Positions 50,981 through 61,244 of a stretch of DNA of 64,000 nt are shown here, in pieces (the stretch's first letter is position 1; each line of letters starts with the position of its first letter). The notes beneath the pieces are model-generated. The model was not told the origin of the DNA. It was given only the letters and a program-made list of their open reading frames with translations, and did no database searches. Source of the DNA: Mucor racemosus (taxonomy: Eukaryota > Mucoromycota > Mucoromycetes > Mucorales > Mucoraceae); NCBI GenBank assembly GCA_027405735.1, contig JAPEHQ010000007.1:886001-950000 (forward strand), read 5' to 3'. Position numbers and translations under genes: made by a program.

Positions 50981-51734
50981 AGCAGTAAGTGTTGTTTAAG
51001 TTTATGACCAAGCAAAAACCATTCTTGCTGTAAACATTATAGCTATAAACATATTTACAAATGATAATAATCGTAAATATATTGGCTTTTGCATGTATTA
51101 TTGCTCTACATCAACAACGTATTGAATTGCATTATTATCTATAATCTGTATTAATAAAGCAAATGTAATTTAAAAACCCATTATTCCTGTAAAAAATGCA
51201 ATGGAATTTTGAGAACGGCACGATGCTCATGTACAAACAACCAATCCGTGCCCATACGATCAGCTCATTATGCTTATGGTCGGATTTTATTATTATGCAC
51301 AAATAGGGATAATGATATATATATGCTTATGAGCAATTCTACTATTATACACGCATGGAATTAATGTCATACACACGGACAAAATCTATAATTCTGCACA
51401 TACAGGGTTAGCGTTGTGCTCGTGTGCAGTTTCTTTTGTTGTGCCCATGTGCATCTTGTTATCTTTTTAGCCATATTCAGTGGGTACAACAGTTCAGGCT
51501 ATAGTGTGCAGCCCACCTGGGCACAACGAAATTATATTGTACAGTACAGGTCGGCTGTAGTGTAAAATTTTGATACCTGCATCTTATAGCTGCTCGGAAT
51601 ATTTAAACAACCGCTTCCGAGCTGTCCGGTGATTTTTCTAGAGATTTAAAGCCTGGAAATATCATTAGATGACCGCTTCCGGAGATTGTTCGACTTTTTT
51701 TTTTTTTTGGAAGAGTGACCATTGTCAAAAATAT
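50981..51734. other. Non-coding stretch with degenerate tandem units
   Basis: No gene seen. Between about 51200 and 51540 motifs such as TATGCTTATG, TGCACA and GTGCCCAT recur about every 50 bp, suggesting a decayed minisatellite. Confidence 0.4.
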
Positions 51735-51965
51735 GAATCATATACTATGTTGTATGCCTCCAAGTACCATATGTCATCACCTTCTACAGTATCAATAATA
51801 CACCTTACAATCTATTGATTACGACATGTATTGAAGTGCAAAGTCTTGATATAGGATATAAAAAACTCCTAGCATACTAAGTTTAGTCCAGTAATTACCA
51901 AGAACGCTTGGACCTCAGTTATGATACCATATTATTTCATCCCAGCGATTAATCAATTCAGTAGC
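51735..51965 (-). repeat. Repeat G, copy 2
   Basis: Inverted copy of 18200-18425. Conserved blocks include ATTTCATCCCAGCG and CCAAGAACGCTTGG. Confidence 0.7.
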
Positions 51966-52279
51966 TATCAAATCAACATCCAAGCACAATTAGCGCAGCA
52001 ATGAAACAAAGCAACTCACAAGCTCTGCAAGAACGGTTAAATTATGATTGAGATCCATTTCAATCCATAGATTACTATCAAAAAACAGATCCAACGGTTC
52101 AATAGTGCCTTAAATTACACCTCAGGATCTCAATGTCAAATCAATATAAAAGGCCATACTTTTATATTAAAATAAACGATATCTTGCTTTTATTATACAG
52201 TTGAGAACTGATTCATTACTCATTCTCTTTTAATAGTATTCTTTTTTAAGCATTATTCATTAAACTTGAAAATACACGA

Positions 52280-52475
52280 CAAGGCTAAGCATTTTACAAT
52301 TCTGCGGATCAGCGCTAGAAGTACCTGTCATTGCAACGGGAGGTCATTTGGATTCATATTCGTTGAGAAGAACTGATGGGCTTGCTGATCTTAGTAGGTG
52401 GTGTAAGTAGCAGGTAATCAACAACTTGTTGCTCGAAGTGGCTGAACGTACAATGACCCATGGATGCTGATAGTT
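52280..52475 (+). repeat. Family-A fragment A8
   Basis: Short family-A piece covering ATTGCAACGGGAGGTCATTTGG through AGTAGGTGGTGTAAGTAGCAGG to the CACAATGACCCATGGA-type block, where it ends. Confidence 0.65.
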
Positions 52476-52577
52476 TTGGTGTCGAGCCGGGTTTTGCTAG
52501 TCAAATTTACTAGTATGCATATCATATGCATTAATGAAAAAGGAAAAAATTTGCTGGACATATGCAAAACTTACTAA

Positions 52578-52748
52578 GAAAAAAAAAGGAGGATCATATT
52601 CGATGAGAAGCAAGGTCATCGGAGATTCTCTTTCGAAATTCATATCCTAATACCAAAGGGCTTCCCCTTTGGCGGGTTTGAACTCACGAATATGTGTATC
52701 ACACTCAATTTGAAGCGCATGCGCTACCCATTAAGCTTGTCACTCTCC
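52578..52748 (-). mobile_element. tRNA-derived SINE-like unit
   Basis: Read on the reverse strand it starts GGAGAGTGAC (52748), has an A-box-like TGGGTAGCGCATG (52719-52731), a B-box-like GAGTTCAAACCC (52674-52685), a perfect 8-bp hairpin (52653-52672), a unique body of about 65 nt and a T9 run (52579-52587) that would end RNA polymerase III transcription. D-arm and T-arm resemble a tRNA, but acceptor and anticodon stems do not fold well, so it is not called a functional tRNA gene. Confidence 0.5.
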
Positions 52749-53184
52749 TTTGGTCTACAATTTTAATCCCCATACATGTGAACATGTATTTGTCAGTTTT
52801 TCACTATTTTGGGAAATGCAGCAAATAAAGGTGTATTTTTTCTTTTTGGAAATAAATTATAATAGCTCTTTCCAGAAATTGGTAGCAGACATCATCTGAA
52901 AAAAATGCCAATTTTTGGTGGAGATATAAACAAAACTCAATGTAATTAGTACGTTAATATTAAGCTGTATAACATGAAAATTGAATATGGATGAATGTGA
53001 AGCAATATTTGCCAAAATGGGAGTTAGTATAACATGAGCTACAACGCGCAAAAACTCAAGTGATATTCAACAGATGTAGTTGCATTTGGAAATTTAGTTT
53101 TTAGGAACAGAAACACCTAGAATTATAAATTATACTGGATAACCAAAGTACGTATTATTCATCAAACTGAAGACAGACACCAAC

Positions 53185-53425
53185 TGCCGGTTATCGAGGA
53201 TATAAAACAGCCAATTTTGAAGCCAATTCCATTTCTAACTCATATTGAGATGTAGTTCTTATAAAGAGTCTTTTAAACTAAGACCTAAAATAAAAGCTCT
53301 GGGTTCTTTCTTTTACCATTAGTTTTTCTAGTAATAAAGCCTACTACGTTCTCCATGATAAATGTTACTAGTCCTTATTATTATTATTTCTATAAATAAG
53401 ATTGCATGTATTCATAAACTCTCAA
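53185..53425 (+). repeat. Repeat H, copy 2
   Basis: Same-strand copy of 5515-5755, embedded in the left part of B3. Confidence 0.6.
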
Positions 53426-53820
53426 ATTTAATCCATTATCGTTCAATTTGACCGAATATTAATGAATCAGAGAAAATACAACTGGTAAAAAATTGATACT
53501 CAATGTAAAACGAGGTCAAGATTGATAAAAGGTGCATTTATTGTGTAATGGAAATTGTGACATTTTGATGGATAGAAATTACAGGACTAAGGTGTTGTGT
53601 TTGCTTCAGAATTTTCAAAAGGGTTCAAAAGCATTCTTCATTAAACGCAACTAGATGCTGAATACTCACCATATGCGATTAGTATTATTAATTTTGTCTT
53701 TTATTTAATTACTGTATTATTAAAAATCAAGCTTTTCATAGTTTATAACAATGACAATGGGATGTTTCTGATTTCAGATTGGCGGCATTTATAATAAGGC
53801 GGACTGATGATACATTTGAT

Positions 53821-54003
53821 ACTACTGTTAATGAAAAAAGTCAATTTAATTCATGGAATTTGAATGAAAATACCAAGGAATTATCTGTAAGTGCTTAAGT
53901 TAGTTCTAGTAAAGCATTGAATAAATTGGCTTGTCACAAAGAGGATAAAAAGGCGGCAATAGGCTTCAGTGATGGCCATGTTTATTTTTATGATATTGGA
54001 GAG
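53821..54003 (+). pseudogene. Dynein intermediate-chain WD40 exon fragment (in B3)
   Basis: Decayed copy: WNLNENTKE, a frame break, then SKALNKLACHKEDKKAAIG and GHVYFYDIGE before GTAAG. The tryptophan of the ALNKLAW motif is replaced by Cys, and upstream residues are lost by small indels. Confidence 0.6.
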
Positions 54004-55270
54004 GTAAGACTAAAACTCAATATAAATTACCTCTAACGCAATAATTATAAATTAAGGATTTATTATCATCAAATAAACTATCACACAATATTAACACGTA
54101 TAAACATTTACAGTAATAAGCTTGAATCAAGTGGGTACAACATCGTAAATTCTTGAAAAAGTTTTCAGGTATTATGAAATCTCTTATTTTTAAGACTCAA
54201 AAAGCTTATAAGCGGAATATTAATTTAAAAAATTATTTCTGTCCAGATCATCAATTTTGACATTTTTTAATTTTTTTTTCTGGTTTTGCAAATCTAGAGT
54301 TAATTATACTGCCAATTACAAAAACAAAAAATATACACATATACAGAGCTTAGCGCTCTGTTTGCTCAATAAAAAATATACAATATTTGTATTGTAAAAT
54401 ACTACATGAAAATCCTTTAACTAAAAAACCGTTTTTGGGGCAAAAGTACAAAGTTTCATTACCTAACATTTAATATTAAGCTTTTATAAAATGCGTATCA
54501 CTTGTGGCTACAATTTTCTCTCACAATATAGTATATTTAAACATTGATTTTGGTATCAAAATTTGTTTTTTCTGTTTTTTGATAAAAATCATGAGTGGTA
54601 GTAAGGATAAAATGCGCGCCAAAAAAGTCCGCTAAAAAGTCTGAATTTTCAGACTGTACGTGGGTAAATGTAAGAAAAATTAAAAAAAAATGTTTTTTTT
54701 TAATTAAAGCTTAGATATACCATAGTAGAAGAGACTTAGCCGTTCAATCTTGCTATGCTCAATTACGGCGTTGCTCTGCGGGCTCGCTTTTGAAATTTTT
54801 TGATGAATGTATGATATGACGGATGGTTTTTCTGGTAGAAGAATGTATGTTTCTATGACTGACGACAATTATTGCCAATTATATTGTGTAGTTTATGGTT
54901 CATGCGCTGTAATGCTGCTTTTACATTGGCTGAAATGTGCAATTTAGCAGGGTTTTAATTGCGTTAAATAATGTACAGCCTTGAAAATTCTTTTCTATGT
55001 GCGGTGTTTCTCTCTTTGTTTTCATATTTCAAGGATACATTCACCGTTTGATAAGGCATATCAGACTATTATCAAGCTGGTATTCTTTTCTTTTATCTGA
55101 ATACGCATGCTAACATAAGAGACTAATATTTCTAATATGGGTAGCAGTCGTTATAGGAAAGAGTGATGTTTTCATTCAATCGTATTCTAAGATCGAATAT
55201 TTTTATTTACTACTATATTGTTGGATGTATTTTTTAATTATCAGATCAAATCAAAGGCAATGATATTTAT

Positions 55271-57957
55271 ACACTATGAAACAAAAAGAGCTGAAATTTC
55301 ACTGAATTTTCACTAAAGCTTTATACCTGAATTCTACTACATTCAGAGATTTTTTAACTGAATTTCTCTGAAATATTTAAGAGTTTTCAGAGTCGTTACT
55401 CACTAAAATTCAGAAAATCAAGAAACAAAATAAAGAGATTTTTTAAGATATTCCGGGAAAAAAATCAAAATTTTAAGAAATATACTGCTATTATTCAATA
55501 AATTCAGTCAATTAAGAGAAGAAATTTAAGTGATTTTCCAAATAATTCCGGTTATATTGTAGTTCAAGTTTTTGAGAGAATTAAAAATATCGAAGAATAC
55601 CTCCCATTATTATTATTATTTTACATATAATATATATTATATAATAATAAGTAGATACCAGTTTTTTATTTCATTTAATGATAATGTTAGTCAAGTTTGC
55701 ATGCATGATATTATGATCGATATATATGAATAAACTAGGAATGGGCTTCGATTCGAGTTTGAATCGAGTTTTAACGGAAACGGCCATTCGATTCGAGTTG
55801 GAAAACGGCCCGTTCTTTTGTAACCCAGATAAAAAACGGGGTGGGAGCAAGTATTGGTTTGCCTTAAGGAGGCTGTTAATAGCAACCTTGTCAAGTTAAT
55901 ATGGGATTATGAATCGATAATAGCATATTTGACAGTTTCACAACTTGAAGTATTTTTTCAATCCTGTTTTCGAGCTTAGCTAACAAAAAAAGAAAAGAAG
56001 AAACTCGAATACCCTCATTCGAGTTTGCATAAAAAACGGCCCGTTAAAGCAGTCAAACTCGGTTAACCGTAATACGATGCGTTGTTTGTGAAATCCTAGA
56101 ATAAACTGCTATGAGATATGGTTACACTCATTATCCCTGTCTTCTCGGGCTGTGGGTAGCTTGTTTTCATTCTTTCAATTTGGTTATGGTTGGAATTTGC
56201 TTAAATCTTCACAATTAATATATTTAGTATGGTGTAATGAGCTTATATATAAAAAAAACTTACTTGGAGCGGTTTTTGACGATGATTTCTGGGGATTTGC
56301 TAATACGCTGACGTTTGTTAACTTTGTTGGGTTTTTTGCTGGGTTGTTCTTGGTTGGAAATGCTGTACGTCTAGCAAAAAAATAAAGATCGTGAGTATTT
56401 TAGTATAAATTTGTCCAATATTGCTGATTATTACGATTTTATGTGAATTATTATGCCGGGGAAAAATCTCGCTGTTGGTGCTGCTGTCTCTATTATGCCA
56501 TGAAATATAATAATAAGAAAATTAGCGAAGATGTACCAGCTTTTGTACGACTGTACTCGTAAAATGTAACAATTACTTTTGATCCAAATCAAAATCATTG
56601 ATTTCGGAACTGTCTTCCCTGTTTTCGCTATGAGTATCATTCGATTCAGAACTGTATTCCTTGTCTTCACTAGCGAAATCATTAATAGAGTAGTCTTGAT
56701 TTAATATCTGCTGACCATTATTCTCATCGTCAATACTGGTTTGATCTATTTCTCTACATAAAGCAAATTATTCTGGATGGTGGGTCCTAGAGCTTTTCAG
56801 GTGGGATACCGATTGTTTACTTTTTTGGAGCGTTGGAGAAGAATATTTACCATAAAATAGGCTGCATCAATCAGTACTTTTTTATAAACCTCTTCTGTAG
56901 ATAAACTGGGATGTCGCATGTCAGTAAGAATTATTCAGTGCTTGAATCAGATTACCCTAGTTTAATTTTACTTTTTTGACAGTATTAATTCCTTTTTTAT
57001 TATGACCAAGTTGTACTGGGCGTGGTACAACGGCATTTTCCATATCTGCCGAACTATTATTACCTCCATTATTGCTTGATAGTAAAAAATCTTCCTTATT
57101 TTTCAGCATGATCATTCTGGAATAAGTTCAAATTGGTTTATGCTCAAATATTTCAGAATATTATTATCCCTTTCTCTGGAATACCTCAATGCCAATTTGA
57201 TGATAGTAATTCTGATTTTATTTATGGGTCTATATTGCAACTTGTCTCTTTTTCATTTCGAAGACTTGATAACTTCCGTGGCTATATTAAAATCAGAAAC
57301 ATCCAACAAGTTAATCTTTTTTTGACGAGAAATGAAGAGAGTTGGTATGAAAATATATTGTGATGATGATATTTTTAATTATAAAATTTTTGTAAATCAA
57401 AGCAATAACAGAAGAATTAAAGGGAAAGGTAAAAACTTACTGTGTTAAAAGATTGAAAATTAACTTAATATTAAATAAACTTACTGTGTGTAGGATTGTT
57501 GCATGTAAAAATGTGTTCAAAAATTGTTTGTCATTAAAGAAATCCATACACTATCGATTATTTGAAATAAGAAGATTTATCATTGACTCTTAACAGCCGT
57601 TCAATTTTGTTTTTTTTAATAAATGGTATCATTTAATCCGCATGCTTTACCAGAATTTAGTAAAAAATGCAACAGTTTTCAGGAATTTATGAAAAAAAAT
57701 ATTAAGCTCACTGAACGTGCTGCATTATTACTGATTTGTCATTGAAAAAATTCAATATTATTCAGTGGTATTTCAGTAAAATTTAAGTTTTTTCAGGAAA
57801 AAATAAAAATCTGCTAAATCACTTAATTTTCTGATTATTACTTTGATTATTCAGTAAAATTTGAGTGTGTTTTCAGTGATTTAAGTAAATTCAGTGATAT
57901 TTAAGCAATAGTTAAGATATTTAAGCGATTTTCAGTGACTTTTTATTCACTGTGAAT
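55271..57957. mobile_element. 2.7-kb element of unknown class inside B3
   Basis: Imperfect terminal inverted repeats of about 30 bp (CACTATGAAACAAAAAGAG at the left, CACAGTGAATAAAAAGTC read inward from the right). The outer 300 bp on each side are full of ACTGAA motifs on the left and TTCAGT on the right, like transposase-binding subterminal repeats. The interior has decayed frames only, including a reverse-strand acidic C-terminus (DSSEINDFDLDQK, stop at 56573). It replaces about 400 bp of family-B sequence, so an exact target duplication cannot be read. Confidence 0.5.
55739..56070. repeat. Cluster of ATTCGAGT and AACGGCCCGTT motifs
   Basis: Within the 2.7-kb element: palindromic AACGGCCCGTT occurs at 55804-55814 and 56035-56045, accompanied by repeated CGATTCGAGTT/CATTCGAGTTTG. 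More GC-rich than its surroundings; possibly ends of a small nested element. Confidence 0.45.
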
Positions 57958-58062
57958 ATAAATAGAGTAGAAATATAGACCTATTGCACACCATCTATTA
58001 TTTGAATAAAGAAGGATTTAAACTGTATCTTTTTCAAAGCTTTTTCCATTTTGCATTTTATT
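57954..58062 (+). repeat. Right-end remnant of B3
   Basis: Continuation of family B after the 2.7-kb element, ending TTTTATTGC and followed directly by family-A sequence. Confidence 0.6.
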
Positions 58063-58456
58063 GCAGCTCCCATTGAGATGGTAGGTATTTTTAGTATTGA
58101 TCCACAGAATTTCAAAGGTTCAGACTTCTCGAGTTTCTGTGAAAATAGAGAAATGAAGACGCGCACTTTTTTAACTATTTTATATGGGTTGTTTCAGATA
58201 TTCTTTGAAAAAATTTTATAGAATTAAATAAAGATTCGAAATTAAAATTTAAAGTTGCACTTAATGCGCAGTAAATATATTAATAATACATCATGAATTC
58301 ATTAGTTAACAGCTGCTTTTGAACGAGTTTAGGACACATTTTTGAAAAAATGTCTCGCTTCCTCTGTTTGAAAAAGGAAAGCAACTGGAAAAATGTTCAT
58401 AATTATTGAACATAGATCTAAATGGGCTGAATTTTTAAACATATATACTACAGCTA
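58063..58456 (-). repeat. Family-A copy A9, first part
   Basis: Reverse-strand match to the left portion of A3 and A7 (AGCTCCCATTGAGATGGTAGG, TTAACAGCTGCTTTTGAA, AAGCAACTGGAAAAATG). Interrupted by the Tc1 element and continued at 60093. Confidence 0.7.
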
Positions 58457-60092
58457 CAGTGAGTCGCAAAACCCTTTCAATGATTTGGAAATTTGAATGA
58501 AAATAACCATAACTCTCTCAGTTTCAGTCGGAGATACACTAAATTTCTATTTTAAGTAATTCAAGCGTTTTTAAATTATTTTCAAAAAGTCCGATCTAAT
58601 TAATTAAAGTTCCGCAAAAACTATGCAAGTTTAAAAAAAGGTACATCATTGAAAGGGTTTTGCACGCATTATTAAAAAAAAATTGAAGCTTATTTAAATG
58701 CAGTCAATAATCAATACCGTAACCTTTTGCTTTAATACAAGCTTTTACACAATGAGGCATACTCGAAATAACTTTTTGATACTCCCCAACTGTTATGTTG
58801 TCATACCAAATCTCTTGAGTTCTGTCCCAAATATCATTCATCCTTTTTGGAGATGTATCGTATTCGTTTAGGCGGATTTTCAATAACCTCCACATATTTT
58901 CAATGGGATTAAGGACTGGAAATCGCGCTGGCCATGACATTACTTCATATTTTTTTGTTTTGAAGTCTTCTTTCATTAAATTAGAGGTGTGCTTAGAATC
59001 GTTGTCTTGTTGAAGGATAACCTAATTACGACGCAACTTCAATTTTTGACACATATCGTCAATGGATTTCTCCACATCATCATCAATAATAGTTCTGTAT
59101 AGGTTGGAGTTCATATTACCTTCGACCTTGGACAACCAAACGACACCAGACCAAGAAATAGAGCTCCAAATCATGATACGACCATCTCCATTTTTCTTGT
59201 TTTTTGGTATGCTTAGGTTTTATCTCCTCGCTGTCTCTTTTCCAGCACCAAATTCGATCATCCGAGTTAAAACAATTAATTCTAGCCTCATCAGTAGATA
59301 TAACACGGTTTCAGTCATCCAAAGTCCAATCAATTCTGTTTTTACATCAGCGGAGGCGATCCTTTGCATTTTCATCACTAATTTCTGGCTTTTTTATCTT
59401 AGGTAATGCGCCTAAACCATTATCCCGAAGAGCCCTAGTACAGTATTCGCACTGCCATTAACGTGTACATTACGATAAAGCTCTTTTTTGGCTTGTAACG
59501 CATTATCCAAGCCACCTTTGGTGGTTTTATGGACACAATATCTCATATCCGCAGTAGTCAGCTTAGATGGTCGGTCTCCTTTAAGTTTTTCTCGGTCAGG
59601 ACAGGCCTTTTTTTCAATACGACATACTGTGGCTTGACTAACAGCTACATGACGAGCAATTTTCGATACGGTATGGCCTGAATTTAACAGAGAGATAACG
59701 TCATTACGTTTGGCATCCGATACAGTTTTCATCTTGATGATTTTGCTTGAAACTACTAGTGAAAAAGGCAGGGTAAAAATTGAAAAACATCTCATATATT
59801 TTCCGCATATTTCTCTGTTTTATAAGATATCCAGCGTTAATGTACAAGTTAGGGGTTACAAAATTGTAATTTTAAGCCTGTGCGTGCAAAACCCTTTCAA
59901 TGATGTACCTTTTTTTAAACTTGCATAGTTTTTGCGGAACTTTAATTAATTAGATCGGACTTTTTGAAAATAATTTAAAAACGTTTGAATTACTTAAAAT
60001 AGAAATTTAGTGTATCTCCGACTGAAACTGAGAAAGTTATGGTTATTTTCATTCAAATTTCCAAATCATTGAAAGGGTTTTGCGACTCACTG
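58457..60092 (-). mobile_element. Tc1-like transposon, inactivated
   Basis: A 1636-bp element with 211-bp terminal inverted repeats (58457-58667 and 59882-60092) starting CAGTGAGTCGCA, differing at about two positions. TA target duplication at 58455-58456 and 60093-60094. Each arm carries GCAAAACCCTTTCAATGAT at its outer end and the inverse at its inner end, i.e. four candidate transposase sites. A broken DD34E transposase lies between. The element interrupts family-A copy A9. Confidence 0.93.
58704..59732 (-). pseudogene. Tc1-like DD34E transposase, broken
   Basis: Start codon at 59732 (MKTVSDAKRND). An N-terminal helix-turn-helix (GHTVSKIARHVAVSQATVCR) is intact to about 59450. A frameshift follows near ANTV, then ALRDNGLGALPKIKKPEISD in the next frame, several stops, STDEARIN with the first catalytic Asp, another frameshift, LQQDNDSKHTS with the second Asp, and WPARFPVLNPIENMW with the catalytic Glu. 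Exactly 34 residues separate the second Asp and the Glu, the Tc1 signature. The C-terminal frame 58704-58976 is open. At least two frameshifts and three stops make it non-functional. Confidence 0.9.
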
Positions 60093-60165
60093 TATAACAG
60101 TTTCCAGAACTAACATTTTAGTAACCCGTTAATTTGTTGGTTAAATTGTAATAGTGAAACGCCCA
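60093..60165 (-). repeat. Family-A copy A9, second part
   Basis: Resumes as TAACAGTTTCC and AATTTGTTGGTTAAATTGTA, matching the reverse complement of 43790-43850 in A7, where the empty target site is preserved. Confidence 0.65.
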
Positions 60166-60322
60166 TTTTTTTTTTAGCTTCTTGCAAAGCTGTCGTTGTA
60201 TTCAAAGGCTTATTTATTGGCCAAACTTGCCGTTCGTATTTTAAAGACAGCATCATGTATATTTTGCCTTTGTGACGTAAAAACGCAAACTCTTTCTCAT
60301 TAATGTCAACCCTTTTTATATC

Positions 60323-61244
60323 ATGTCAATTAACGAAGCTAAAAAGCAACTGGCAGATGCTATTGCTAAATATGAACACTTAAAATTAGAGCTTAATAAT
60401 AAAAGCAACCTTGAATCTTATTCAGAACAAGGATGGCACACACATTTAAGAAACCTAGGTCTTGAAACTGTAAGTAAAGTTCACATATCATGCGAGAGAA
60501 AAATTACTCAAACGCAAATAGGCTCAATTGATTCAAACCAGTCGAATGTATGATGATGATAATTTACTAAATTTGTTAAATCGAAAACAAAACAAATTAA
60601 AGCGTCATAGTATTTGGAAGAAGAAACACAAAAAACGTGTTCAACAAAACAAAAAGCAACAAATCAAGAGAAATGAGAAATGGATCAAGGATATTGAATG
60701 GAAAGTGACTATGGCACCCTCGGTGAGTGCTACTGCTGTCGCTGCCGCCAAAACTGCTTCATCGGCTACAGATTTGCAACAACAACAGACAAATGACAAA
60801 AAATTGATTAAAACCCTGTCGAAAAAATTAGCATTGCTAACAGAAATACGAGCTCTTCGCAGAAAGAAATTGGAAAATAAGGGGCATTTCTTTGCTGATG
60901 AAGGCAATGATTTTTTCAATAAAGTAAAGGATTGGAACCAAGCTAATGACACCATTCAGTTGGACCAAACACTGCAGACACAACAGCAACCACAAGAAAA
61001 GAAGCAACTTGTAATACATCCTCAAGATACCTGGCACCATATGCCCATTGATAAGGCCGCATATCATTATTGGTGTGGGTCAGATCAATTATTAGACACA
61101 CTTTTAAATACTCGTCGATTATGGGATCAGTATATTTCATTAGATAGTACTCATAAAAGTAACGACAATTTACATAAAGTCCCACCAACATTTGTTCCAC
61201 CTGCACCACCAGCAAATGCAATTTGGGCATCTTATTTATTATAA
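60323..61244 (+). CDS. PDCD7-like protein (candidate U11/U12 snRNP 59K)
   Basis: Exons 60323-60469 and 60522-61244 (intron 52 nt) give 289 residues. The N-terminus is a short coiled coil (AKKQLADAIAKYEHLKLEL) followed by SEQGWHTHLRNLG. The middle is very basic (RKQNKLKRHSIWKKKHKKR) with an Ala/Thr/Gln spacer and a second helix (RALRRKKLENKGHFF). The C-terminus, LLNTRRLWDQYI followed by VPPTFVPPAPPANAIWASYLL, matches the W-D-x-Y / P-P-x-P-x-x-x-W pattern that ends PDCD7 proteins, which are subunits of the minor (U12-type) spliceosome. The identity rests on this tail and overall layout, so it is probable, not certain. The stop codon overlaps the Misato gene's stop. Confidence 0.65.

Larger units (their letters stand above)
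53000..55270 (+). repeat. Family-B repeat, copy B3
   Basis: Third family-B copy, with the dynein fragment at 53821-54003. It is interrupted at 55271 and resumes at about 57954 with AATATAAATAGAG and AATAAAGAAGGATTT, matching 22763-22860 of B1. The right end TTTTATTGC (58060) matches the B1 end. Confidence 0.7.

Noticed and set aside
52674..52748. Functional tRNA gene
   Set aside because: A and B boxes are present, but acceptor and anticodon stems do not pair adequately; kept only as SINE-like.
56152..56385. 77-codon hydrophobic forward frame that looks like a membrane protein
   Set aside because: Lies inside a decayed mobile element; the reverse strand reads a Ser/Lys-rich frame as well, so neither can be preferred.
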